DNA of 64,000 bases from Yarrowia lipolytica (Eukaryota; Ascomycota; Dipodascomycetes; Dipodascales), in contig NC_090775.1 of assembly GCF_001761485.1 (NCBI RefSeq), positions 124,001-188,000 on the forward strand. The letters are read 5' to 3'. The position numbers and the translations under genes were made by a program. Of this stretch, positions 10,655 through 20,978 are shown piece by piece. Positions within the stretch are counted from its first letter, which is position 1, and each line of letters begins with the position of its first letter. Under the pieces are notes generated by a model. The model worked only from the letters and a program-made list of their open reading frames with translations. It did no database searches and was not told where the DNA came from.

Positions 10655-10848
10655 GGGTATCTGGGAGAGGTGAGGAGAGTTGGGGTTGGTTCTGGGCCTG
10701 TCGTTACGGGACTCGAGTCGTGAGAGCTGCGGGAGAGTGCCGGGTGCGCGTGGGGGTTGCGAGTATCCAGATGAGTTGGTTCTCGGGCGTGAGTACGTCG
10801 CACTTTGGTGTGTGTGTGTGTTGTGTTGTGCGGTGGTGGTGAGGCCAA

Positions 10849-10865
10849 TGTATATTCAATATACA
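10849..10865. repeat. 17-bp near-perfect palindrome
   Basis: TGTATATT and AATATACA flank a single central base. It lies about 195 bp upstream of the phosphatase start codon, next to a (GT)n tract, so it could be a regulatory site or an AT-rich core promoter element. Confidence 0.6.
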
Positions 10866-13800
10866 TGTATGTACAAGGGAGTCTATTCTGGCTTTTTGGC
10901 AAAGTTAGTGTGCACCTTGTTTTTTAACCTTCGTCTGAGGCTGGCACTCTGATCTATTTTTGTGTACGCACCCACATGTGGGAGGTAGCTCATGTGAGTT
11001 TATTGTGCTCCCATGTGAGCGCTGTGGTGCTATAAATATCCATTGTGGGATGGCCAAACGCCAGCTTGGAGCGTGAGGACGGCGCCGCGAGATTGGGCAG
11101 GGCATTTGTAATTTTTTTTTGGGGCCCAACATTGATTTTTCCGGTTTTCACTTTGGCGTCATGGCAGCAGAGTCCTCCACTCGTACCTTGCCTTCGCCCT
11201 TTACTCTTTACCCCTTGCCTTTGTCACTGTCTCTTTTTGACCTTTTTGTCCTTTTTTTGACATCCTTGATTTACAGTACTTGATTATAGTCTTGTTACTG
11301 TGGAGGGTGCACAACACAAGACTGTGTGGGAGCGTCGGGAGGGGGAGTATCAACAGAGTCGGCATACATTCGTACAGTACAACGTGTACATACCCAGCTA
11401 GGACGGTCCGAAACCAGCTGCAAGTCCCCCAGATTTCGGCCACACGTGCCCTCCAGCCATCCGCCGACTCACATTCATTCCTGATAGTCGCATCTGAAGC
11501 ACCCTTGTTTTGCACCCGTGTTTCAACGTGAGACGTGCAAAAATTAAATGCATCTTTTCACGCACTAAAACTAACCGACACCAGTGCACCCAAGTGAAAC
11601 CTGCGGTTTTAGATTTGGCAGGCCTGCACGCTTTTCGTTGTTGGTTTCAGGACCACTCTCAACGGAGGTATGGGATGACGTATGAACGTGGGAGCAGCAG
11701 CGAGAACCAGCTCAACGTGCAGACATTGTCCAGGGTATCCACTTGCAAAGGCCTCGGAATGTACCACACTCCGGCGCGAGCACCGTTTTTCCTTGGTATT
11801 GCCCGTAGGGGCTCTGTTCCCCAGTCTCTCAATCAAGGAGTAAATCAAGCCAAAATAACCCTACAATCATAAAACTGTACTGCGACCAAAGGTAGACGTA
11901 TCCGAGTAGATTCCGGGGGCTCCAGCAGTTGTGTGTCAGTTGTCAGAGTCTTCTCACAAGACGTTTCACTAGAAAACGCTAGCTCGTAATATTGGCATTG
12001 TTTTGTCTTCATTTTCAAATAATATCCCCAGCATAATTTGGCTGCCTGCCTTTGTGGAGGGCCAATGGGACTCTACAGGAAGTGTGACAACCACAAGTGT
12101 CTACCGAGCATCTAGCATCTACAGTACATACAGAAAATTGTTATAAACGGATCCGACGCGGTCACATGACACGTACCCCTGACATGAGGAGGCTGGAAGA
12201 AGAGCTCAGGAAGCTCGATATGGACACGTCGACCATCATTCCAAACTGAAACCATGTGTGGAAAAGGGTGTGCGTGATCGGCACCATGCGTTAAGGGTAG
12301 TCTGGGTCTGGGTCGCGATGAACACGGTCTAAATGGGAAATGGACGCGAGACGAGAGGAGACAGGTATAACGGACAAGTAAAGGTCGCAGAGACAAGAGG
12401 AAAGCTGAAATCGACCCAGAATCGCTCAATTGATTGACCAAACGGCTTTCAAACAGACTACCTCCTCTCAAACATACTCAAAAGTGAACCCCCCTCCCAC
12501 CTACTGCACCACGATCTACAGTCTCACAAGGACATCTCATCTGTCCATATCTCATCTTGCAGCCACCTCTTTGTCGAGCCCACCAAAGGCAAAAGAGAGC
12601 GACCCCAAAGTGAATCTCTCTATCGAACCGTCCATCATGTATGGCTGCATTACCATATTCGATCCGTTCCTGGTGCTGGTGCAGGTACAGAGCAAGGCAC
12701 AAGATATGAACGTACAGAAGCCAATGTTCTGGGGCTGTGTCGATAGTTGGCTGCCTTTGGTTCCTTCCTACAGTACGAGTACAGCTGAATTGTACTTCAA
12801 CTCCACCCAGACATGTACGATACTTGTCTCTACTTGTAGCTCGATTAGTAGCCTCTGTGGTCGTATCAGTGCGTCGAGCAAGTGTACAAGTGCACGCTTG
12901 TGAGACACGGCACTTGCTTGCTACCAAAGACATGTGGAACAGCATCGAATGAGTATGGTCACGTCCTCTGAGACCTTGGATACGACATGGGTGCATTTCC
13001 GTGGACGACCTGCATTCAATGAGACACGAGTGGCGGAGAGAATGGCGAAGAAAATCAAGACTGGTATGTATCTGGAGTCCACGCTACATTTATCCACCAG
13101 TGGGCTCACCCTTACGCCCACAAATCACGTCTAGCCACACTAACGGGCGTTTTAAAGCATCACAAAGAGCAGTAGCGCGGAGAGCCGCCTTAGTTGAAGT
13201 TCCTAGCGCCACTACTGTAGAGCGCGGATAGTGTCCATAACTCTTACCCATCAGCTGATCCCGTAGTCACACAGTGTCAGCTCAAGGACATACCTACAAA
13301 TGTAGCTATAGGCGGCGTCTTGTCGACTTCGCGAGAGGCTGGGGGAAGCAAAGCTAAGCGAACGGAAAGAGAAGCGAATACGAGTTGCTTTCGAGCTAGC
13401 GACGGATTCAAATGGAGAGCCAAGCCAACCTAATCATCTACAAGTACAGGTAGCTTGTTTGAAGAGAAGCCACAGATGTAAACTGTGGGTGTGAGAGATG
13501 GAGCCGAAAACTTGTGAGAAATGGACAATCTTGTATGGTGGGGTCAATGTTTCATCTTTGGATGTCAATCGAACAATGTACTGGTATGTGTAGATACGAG
13601 TACGAGAGTGTGTTGAGCCTTTGAGAGCGGTAAAAAGGAGCGTCACCAGCTTGCCCATTCCCACTACAAGTAGTAATCAGCGGGGTCATTCGATTATCTA
13701 CCGTTGGTGTCTCAGTTGCTGAACGACAAGAACCGACATCTTAGGGGAGCCCGAAATAACATGCTATAAGTACTTGTAGTCTGTACTGGGTGTCACAGTA

Positions 13801-13926
13801 TGTACTACTCATGTCAACAGTAGATGAGTATTTGCAACCAGTACTGTAGTTGTAACAGGACTACTGCCCCAGTATCCATCCATTCAGTCAAACAGCAAAG
13901 CCCCTACTGGACATCCAGAGGATATA

Positions 13927-13990
13927 ACATGAGGAAAACATACCCACATGAGGAAAACTTGACATGAGGAAAACATGACATGAGGAAAAT
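13927..13990. repeat. Four direct repeats of a 13-bp element
   Basis: ACATGAGGAAAAC occurs at 13927-13939, 13946-13958 and 13962-13974, with a fourth copy ending in T at 13978-13990. Spacing between starts is 19, 16 and 16 bp. It lies far from any annotated gene (about 1 kb beyond the YDJ1 3' end). Regular spacing of identical units looks like a protein-binding array or a recent local duplication. Confidence 0.9.
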
Positions 13991-15045
13991 AAGTCAATTA
14001 ATCATTCAAGGATTCTGTGAATATCTGTTAGCCGCAACTCCCGTTTCATTCGGTCATGTACTCGGAACTCTAGACTCACCATCAGACACGCTACTGTACC
14101 ATTTATTGTAACGCAGGAACGTTACGACTGATTCACCACCTTAAACCCCCTCTAAGAACCCATCAACTAGTCTCATTCACTAGCCCTCCTGTGATTAAAT
14201 ACTACCGTTGGATTCCCCATCGTCTTTTTTCTCTAGTGATTTATTAACATAGACAAATAATGGCGGAAAAAAGGGGGATGTTGGTATGTGTCCAAACACA
14301 GCCAACGCCCAAGAACAAGACGCTTGAATGTTGCTCCTATCAATCCAAATAGAAAAAGATACGACAAGGTCCGCCATTATTCATAATACCGGTTTGTACA
14401 AGTACTGTACAGACAACTCATTTATCATGATCCAATTGGGTCAATATATCTATATATGGGTGTTAGCTACTAAGAACACTATACTGTTCAATAACTACGT
14501 ACGCTTACTCATCTAAACCAAGTAGCTACTGTACAAGTATACCAAAACAGCTATCACATAGTGGCACAAACAACCAAAAACTACCCTGGAATCAATAGCA
14601 CCACCCTTCTCTGCTTCGAACACTACATGTACAAGAAGTGCTCTCGAGCCTAGACAGTCATGTTACAGTAGTTCAGGAACCAGATCAAAAAGCAAATAAA
14701 TACGATCGAATGTACCTCTTAACTTCAATATGGCATGTGTTCGGAGATATCAGTGGGATCCTCATAGCTTTGCGCGAACATGTACACACACCTACATTGT
14801 CACCAACATATGTACTGTGCTGTACATCCTGTACTCATATATCCGTGGAGACAGCCGAACTACAAACAATTATACTCACATCTCCTTCTACACTACTGTT
14901 CTCATTCGGACTAGATCCTCAGCGGACTAGATCCTCAGGCTCTCTTCTCATATCATCAATCCATTCTAACCTCTATCTACCTACTATCTTGTCACCTCCA
15001 AGGTTGCAACATAAATAGAGTTTCTATATAACCGTACTTAATCTC

Positions 15046-16723
15046 TTACTGAGAAGCACACTGGACACCCTGGGCTCCTCCAGGTCCATCCTCATCCATG
15101 TCCATCTCATCATCGCCGCCCATAGCTCCTCGGTGCTTGAGAGGATCCACGTCAGCCAGAACAACATCGTCAACATGGACACTCTCGGGCACACTGGGAA
15201 GAGCAGGCTTGGCAGGCAGAAGAGCAGACAGCTGTTGCAGAGTCTCCTCGTTGAGAGAGCCAGATGCGGGGAACTCGACCTCAAACTGAATGAACAGGTT
15301 GCCGTGAACCTGGTGTCGGTAGGAGGGCATACCCTTGCCCTCCACGACCTTGGTGGTGCCATGCGAAATGATCTCGCCGGGGATGATCTCCACCTTGATC
15401 CACTCCTCCTTCTCAAGATGCTCAATCATGAAAGAGCCACCGGTAAGGGCAGTGTTGAGATCAATCTTGGCGTGGTAGTACAGATCGTCGCCTCGTCGGA
15501 CAAATCGGGCGTGGGGCTGCTCATCCAGCACAAAGACAACGTCACCAGGAATAATATCAGGACCCTGGTCACCCTCACCAGAGAAGGTGATCTTCTGTCC
15601 GTTGACCATACCCTTATCAATGTTGACCTCGAGCACCTTTCGCTCCTCCTTGGTCTTTCTTCCGTTACAGTCCTTGCATCGATCCTTGGGGTCGATGATC
15701 TCGCCCTCGCCGTTACAGTCGTTACACTTGGTCTGGTATCGCTGCAGCATGGGGCCCATTTGTCGGGTGACAAACTTGAATCCCTGACCCTTACAGGTCT
15801 CACACTTGTTGACGGAGCCGGCCTTGCCTCCGATACCGTCACAGCCGTTACAGAGCACGGTCTTCTTGAGAGCCATCTTGGAGGTCTTTCCTCGGAACAG
15901 GTCCTCGAGGGTCACGGACACGGCGTGAACAATGTCACGGGATCGTCGGGGGCCCTGGGGCTGGCCGCCGCCGAACATGCCGCCCATGCCGCCCATGCCA
16001 CCGCCGCCGCCAAAGAAATGCGAAAACAGCTCCTCAGCAGATCCGCCGCCCATTCCTCCGTCGGCTCCTCCGCCGAGGCCAGCCTCTCCAAAGTTGTCGT
16101 ATGCAGCTCTCTTCTGGTCGTTTGACAGAACCTCGTAGGCCATGGAGATTTCCTTGAACTTGGCCTCGGCCTCGACGTTGCCGGGGTTCTTATCGGGGTG
16201 GTATTTGAGAGCACCAACTCGGTATGCCTTTTTGATTTCCACTTCGGTGGCGGTTACGCTGACGCCTGGGTTAGTAAAGCACTTCGGGGTGCGTGGCACG
16301 ACTGAGCGAGAGACAGGAGAGATGTGGGAGCACGTAGCGTGTCTGGTAATACCAGGTTGTGTGGTTTGGTCATGGCAATCGCAGGATGGTAATGAGAGAG
16401 CCGCAACATTGCTACTAACCAGTGTGACAAATCCAGATGAACAGCCAGTCATGTACACAAACACAGAACCATCCTCAGATTGCACTGTGTTCATATTCAT
16501 ACTGCCACATTGTCACATTGTCACATTGCCAATCCCTCCCACTCAACATCACCACAGTTTCGCTTCGCTTCTGATCCTTGATATGATAAGACTCTGATCA
16601 CAAGTCTGTGTGTGGTCTTCATACTATTCAGCTTCATCTCAACCGCTCCGTCCATTCACTCTCCTCTTCTCTTCTCTTCTCATACTCACCGAGAACGTCG
16701 TAGAGTTTTGATTCCTTGACCAT
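15046..16723 (-). CDS. YDJ1: Type I DnaJ/Hsp40 co-chaperone, farnesylated (Ydj1)
   Basis: Two exons: 16690-16723 (34 nt) and 15046-16265, giving 417 residues. Exon 1 encodes [12 protein letters not shown], which supplies the start of the J-domain missing from the long second exon. The J-domain carries the HPD motif (KYHPDKNP) that stimulates Hsp70 ATPase. A Gly/Phe-rich linker follows, then four zinc-binding CxxCxGx(G/K) repeats ([32 protein letters not shown]) and the substrate-binding C-terminal domains. The protein ends in CASQ, a CaaX farnesylation box, the same last four residues I recall for S. cerevisiae Ydj1; it should partly tether the chaperone to ER and mitochondrial surfaces. The TATA-like element at 16808-16813 sits about 85 bp before the start. 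The gene is complete. Confidence 0.97.
16266..16689 (-). other. Intron of YDJ1 (424 nt)
   Basis: On the minus strand the donor is GTGAGTATG and the acceptor TACTAACCCAG, both exact Yarrowia consensus. Splicing joins codon GTT CTC G to GC GTC and restores a canonical J-domain. The distal part of the intron is open in frame with exon 2 and contains an ATG at 16500. Confidence 0.95.
16508..16528. repeat. CATTGTCA microsatellite (about 2.5 copies)
   Basis: The reverse complement of the TGACAATG octamer found at 4484-4514; here it lies within the YDJ1 intron. A single related CACATTGTC with similar flanking CCCTCC occurs near 22656-22676. Confidence 0.7.
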
Positions 16724-16807
16724 TTTGTCTGTGTCGTGTGTTTGTGTTGTTGTGAGAGTCTAGGTCTAATTTTTCCAGGAGGCCTCAACTTCTCGTAGAT
16801 TGGCTTG

Positions 16808-16813
16808 TATATA
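16808..16813 (-). promoter_or_regulatory. Candidate TATA element of YDJ1
   Basis: TATATA on the minus strand, about 85 bp upstream of the YDJ1 start codon, the usual TATA-to-ATG distance in this yeast. Confidence 0.45.
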
Positions 16814-17218
16814 CACTGCCAAAAAATTTGAGGATGGGCCTGAAAGTTAGAGGGCACAAAGAGTACTGGGAGTGTTTAACGCGAATAAGGTTCACAAAGA
16901 AGGGTGTAGAAAGATCCAGACACTGCCTGCTCAGTCCCGTGCCAGTGGAGAAAGAAGGGCGTTGGTGGGGTGGCGTGGGAGTGGTTTTTTGCTGTGTATT
17001 TTTGCCACGCGAAATCGGGTCTCTGGCTCCATTTTGCGGCCGTTTTGGGGTCTCTGACGTCGTGCATAAAGTGTTCAGTTGTGCGAGCTCTTGTTCCAAG
17101 ACCTTCTTCCAGTTTCCCCAATGTTCGATGAGCTCAACTTAGTGACGTAATCGCGAGTTATAATTTACAGGTACGGGAGCGGGATCGCATCGAGGAAGGG
17201 CGATGGTGGGGACACAAT

Positions 17219-17295
17219 TAAATATCACGCAAAAATAGTGATAAATATACGTGTGCCATGGGCAGTATATTTTGATTCTTTTTGCGTGATATTTA
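17219..17295. repeat. Perfect 17-bp inverted repeat, 43-nt loop
   Basis: The left arm TAAATATCACGCAAAAA (17219-17235) is the exact reverse complement of the right arm at 17279-17295. It could form a hairpin in RNA or a cruciform in DNA, or be a pair of facing binding sites or the ends of a very small element. Confidence 0.92.
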
Positions 17296-17944
17296 TTCAT
17301 CCCTTCAACCGCCTCATCTCGGATCCCAATTGTCTCGAGTTAATCACTGATGCACAATCTAATTGCACGCTGGGCACGAGTAAAAACGACGTGCTGGGGC
17401 GTGGGTTGGTGCCTCAGATAGCAAGGTATACGCAATCGAAGCAGCATGGAAGTTTCGTGGTCAGTGGGGACCGGTTTGGGGTCCACGAGATAAGTTCTAG
17501 GGTGTTCTAGGAGCTGAGAAAGAGTGATGTGTAGATGGGCTTAAAAATTACCGACAAGTAGAAGGGGAGTCAACTAAAGATTCAAGTAGCAAAACAACCA
17601 ACGGTGAAGGATTGCAACTTCGTTGGTATTGAATCGATAACGATTTTGGAGCAGTTAGAAGCTTTAAGAAGGTGGCCGGGCTGAATAAATGAATTTCAGC
17701 GTCCGAAATACCTCTTGAAACAGCTTTTGAAGCCTCGTGTGATGGTGCTCACATCGGAACTCCTACTTGTAGTAGTATGTTACTGGGACTGGATGGAGAC
17801 ATCTTGATCTGCTGGATAAGAGATTTATTTTGAACCACTCAAGTCCATTAGATTCATTGGATGACTTGGTTGATTGATTGAAAAGAACTGCAGAAATCTG
17901 ATCAGCAGATTGCTATAGCTGGCTTACCATTGTCCTTCCGTTAC

Positions 17945-17961
17945 TTTTTTTTTTTTTTTTT
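17945..17961. repeat. T17 homopolymer tract
   Basis: Seventeen consecutive T residues in a non-coding region; such poly(dA:dT) tracts disfavour nucleosomes. Length may be uncertain in assembly. Confidence 0.8.
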
Positions 17962-18314
17962 CCTGCATATACATTCATTTAATTATAACTTTGCTGTGAA
18001 AGAATAACCTTTGAAATGAATGTACGCTTTTCTTACCTCTGTCGGATCATTTACTTGGAAGTTAGTTAGAGAAAATGCCAGCTTGAGGTTCAATACAGAT
18101 CCCAGCGTCGTTCGAGATCCAAGGAGGATCTTTGAGAAAAAAATGTAGCCGAATATATATTAATATATTTCGATATACCTGGATTGACCAAAATGTAGGA
18201 CTCAACATTACCTATATTAGTTTGGACTAATGTACCCTGAAGGGGTTTAGCTACCAGAACACCAAATAACCACCTTCGAGAGAGTAGACCTCTGTTTGTC
18301 AAGTACGAGCTACA

Positions 18315-18335
18315 AGTACAGTACAGTACAGTACT
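18315..18335. repeat. (AGTAC)4 palindromic run
   Basis: Four tandem AGTAC units ending in T form a self-complementary 21-mer. It is one of the densest local clusters of the GTAC-containing motif recurring in this window's intergenic DNA. Confidence 0.85.
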
Positions 18336-18552
18336 TCACTTCTAATAACAATAAATTAATGCAATAAATCCATGCTGTTGTCGTCTGCCATAGTGATGCA
18401 GCTGTGAATGATTTGCCAATCGTCCAGTAATGTTGCAGATATCTCTGCAACAGCCCACTCAATAACGGGTCGTTTGATCCGTACAACTGTCACGGCGAGG
18501 AATGTTGAGCACGACCTTCAGGCTGTCAGATGGGTTCGCTCGTTCGCAAAGT

Positions 18553-19089
18553 TCACTCATCCACCTCCTCCTCGTCACTCGACTCGTAATCCACAGGAGC
18601 CAGACCAGGAGTCAAGCCAGGCTGACCCTTGTACCGCTCAAACTCATCCTCTCCCTCAGACTCAGTTTCCTCCTCCTCAGGCTCGACATAGTTGGGATAC
18701 GTCTTGTGCTTCACCTTAGGCTTGGGCAGACGACCCGTGAGCTCAGCAAGCTGCTTGGACTTGAGCATATGGGAGCCCCGCTTGGAGTTGACGTGCTTCA
18801 TGATCTGGGCTTGAAGCTGCTCCTCGTCCATCGCGTACTCGGACTCCTTGACGTCATAGGATCGCACCAGCCGCGCGTTCTTCTTGATCTCAGCCTTGCG
18901 CTTCTTGTCAGCGAGCTCCTTGTCCAGAAGCAGCTTGAGCTCCTCCTTCTGTTTTTGCTCTTTCTGCCGTAGCTTTCGCTGGGTCGCAGACTTCTTTTTG
19001 TGCACTCGTCGGCTCACGTCCTCGGACGGAGCAAGCGTTCGGCTCAGTAGCTTGGCAACGGTGGCCTCAGAAGCACTTGAAACGCCCAT
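18553..19089 (-). CDS. Small basic/acidic nucleolar-type protein, Rrt14-like
   Basis: A 178-residue protein whose composition resembles the Rrt14 family (regulator of rDNA transcription), but the match is by pattern only. The start MGVSSASEATVAKLLSRTL is the first ATG in frame. Residues about 25-75 form a very basic, probably coiled-coil segment rich in KKKSATQRKLRQKEQKQKEE. A conserved-looking middle contains VRSYDVKESEYAMDEEQL and SKRGSHMLKSKQL. The last ~45 residues are highly acidic (EEEETESEGEDEF and ESSDEEEVDE). This layout of basic coil plus acidic tail is typical of ribosome-biogenesis factors. The CDS is well supported; the functional name is tentative, and other small nucleolar proteins remain possible. 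Confidence 0.6.
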   Translation of the reverse strand: MGVSSASEATVAKLLSRTLAPSEDVSRRVHKKKSATQRKLRQKEQKQKEELKLLLDKELADKKRKAEIKKNARLVRSYDVKESEYAMDEEQLQAQIMKHVNSKRGSHMLKSKQLAELTGRLPKPKVKHKTYPNYVEPEEEETESEGEDEFERYKGQPGLTPGLAPVDYESSDEEEVDE

Positions 19090-20059
19090 CTTTTGTGTGT
19101 AATGTGGTGGTGATGAGTTTGTCTTGGATACAGATATGCACGACAAAAATAATTTTCGAAATCATGCATGTCGAGGTTTAGGGTTTGTATTACATAAGCG
19201 AGGGAGGGACGGAGCACTGGGTTGTATAAACCGGCCCTAGCGATGCTATATCGGAAATATTGAAAGACATTTTTGTTTTTAATCTCGTGAAAAGTATTAT
19301 TCACACATATTTTATCTCGTAACTCATGTCAGACATCCAAGTTGGATGAACTTCATATCTTGGACGCCATCAAAGCCATATAACAGCCGAATGGAACTCG
19401 ATGAGAAACTGTTAGACTAGAGAATATTGCTTATATGGCTTTATTACTCAGATCACAAGACTTCATTTCCATACAAACCTCCTAAGACTGGTGTTGGACC
19501 TAATGAGAGTAGACTCTACAGCATATCTCCAACTTGGTGTGCCATAAGGGAAGGGCAATGTGAAGATATGCGGCTAATGTTTTTTTATAAATACAATAAA
19601 TACTCAGTTTATATGGATTTAAAGTAATTTAAACCATTTTGGATCACTCTGGGATGTCTTAATTAGACACCTCGTGCTCAAGTGCAGAGTTATGATAAGC
19701 TTACATAATCAAAAAAACAATTGGTTTTGAGAAGGGTCTTATTTAGTTGACTGATTTGAGAGATACTTTCAAACATGGCCAATTTTCAACATAACGAGCC
19801 AGTACAAGGCCCAAAATGAGTGAAAGAGAAATTTCAGTGTCAGTTTGTTGCATTACTTTCACTGATAATACAACAGCACGTGATTTTTCTCGCTCACCAA
19901 CTGCTGTCCTGTAGATCTCCAAAAAAGTGTATTCCAATTTCACTAATTTGTCAACTAACTATGGAGGTTGAATACACATGGAAGTGCACATATTCATCCA
20001 TGATCTTGATGTAGATCATTTGAACCGAGATAAGTCTTTTATTTAGATGATTTTGTATC

Positions 20060-20067
20060 TATAAATA
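20060..20067 (+). promoter_or_regulatory. TATA-like element
   Basis: TATAAATA lies 83-90 bp upstream of a small plus-strand open frame at 20150, a plausible core promoter distance. Confidence 0.3.
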
Positions 20068-20149
20068 TAAATATTAGCTCTCCATCCCTGCGGGAACACT
20101 ACAAACGAACTCCCAGGTGTATTTTTGCCTCAACAAGTTGTCAACTAAA

Positions 20150-20260
20150 ATGTCGACTAGAGACTACAGTAATCACAACCAGCGTCGACCTAGAACAACG
20201 AATACAACGTCCAATGACATGAAAAATACATCATTGGATTTCGCTAATCTGGGGCTTTAA
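20150..20260 (+). CDS. Candidate 36-residue small protein
   Basis: Starts MSTRDYSNHN and ends LDFANLGL. It is hydrophilic, Asn/Thr/Arg rich and has no hydrophobic segment. The support is a TATA-like element about 85 bp upstream and an A-rich context (AAA) before the ATG. No family is recognised. In an AT-rich gap a 37-codon frame can easily arise by chance, so this is only a candidate; it could also be the first exon of a longer gene. Confidence 0.18.
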   Translation: MSTRDYSNHNQRRPRTTNTTSNDMKNTSLDFANLGL

Positions 20261-20744
20261 ATCGACATTACAAAGATGCCCAAAAGTCTACAGCTGCAAA
20301 TATATCGAGACCACTTGTTGATACTACACTTTGATGCTGAGATGATGAGATATACACTCTACTTGAAGGTCAGGAGGTTGTCTTAGGCTAGGGAAGAGAG
20401 ACATGTGGCAAGACATGTGTTCAGAATCCGTCCAGAATCTGTCCGTTATTGAGTGTTATTGAGCCGCAGAACCATTTAGATTCCGTATTATCGTGATTTA
20501 CGTGGTAATGTGTAGCACACGTAACATACTGCATCCACTCATATCCTGCAGATCTACAATACTGTGTGTACAATTGCGCGAGTACTTATACAATATCCAT
20601 CTTGAATCGACAAAAGCAATCTCAAAGGATGGACAAGACTTTACTTGTACTGTACAAGGTGCTAATATGATGAATACTGTCTCCGCACAGTTATTTATGT
20701 ATTCGCTCGAGCACATTACTCGTACATAATGTGGCTCGCCAATA

Positions 20745-20849
20745 AGCACTACAACTGAATTGACCGTAAAGAGAGCGCCTACAACACTCAGATGGGCGGA
20801 TAATAGAAAGTGTTTTCTTACAACACATGCGCTCTCCGGTTGTAGTGCT
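20745..20849. repeat. Nested inverted repeat
   Basis: The outer arms AGCACTACAAC (20745-20755) and GTTGTAGTGCT (20839-20849) are perfect complements. Inner arms GAGAGCGC (20771-20778) and GCGCTCTC (20829-20836) are also perfect. The arrangement would give a long interrupted hairpin about 130 bp beyond the NUIM stop codon. Confidence 0.8.
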
Positions 20850-20978
20850 TGGCTCTTATTACGACACTGATAGCTACACTCGTTCGCAGATGGAGCCGTA
20901 AAACAACAGTCGCTACAGTCCTGTTATTTTCCGCAACCCCAACTGCTCGCTCTCCTAATAAAAATGCATTTCCCCTCT

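Larger units (their letters stand above)
10655..15045. other. Gene-poor 4.4-kb intergenic region
   Basis: No open frame has coding character and no tRNA, snRNA or transposon was recognised. Contents include a (GT)n run near 10808-10830, a near-palindrome at 10849-10865 upstream of the phosphatase gene, a four-copy direct repeat at 13927-13990, and several TACTTGTA/GTACAAGT motifs. An unrecognised non-coding RNA or multi-intron gene cannot be excluded. Confidence 0.4.
16724..18552. other. Intergenic region with hairpin and homopolymer tract
   Basis: Between the YDJ1 promoter and the 3' end of the next minus-strand gene. It holds a perfect 17-bp inverted repeat (17219-17295), a T17 tract (17945-17961) and a 21-bp (AGTAC)n run (18315-18335). 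No coding frame is supported. Confidence 0.45.
19090..20978. other. AT-rich intergenic region, possible small gene inside
   Basis: About 1.9 kb, AT-rich, between the Rrt14-like promoter and the NUIM 3' end. It contains a TATA-preceded 36-codon frame at 20150-20260 and a two-part inverted repeat at 20745-20849, listed separately. Nothing else coding was seen. Confidence 0.4.

Noticed and set aside
15133-16125. A 330-codon frame antisense to YDJ1
   Set aside because: YDJ1 on the minus strand is unambiguous; the antisense frame is open because of codon bias in the chaperone gene.
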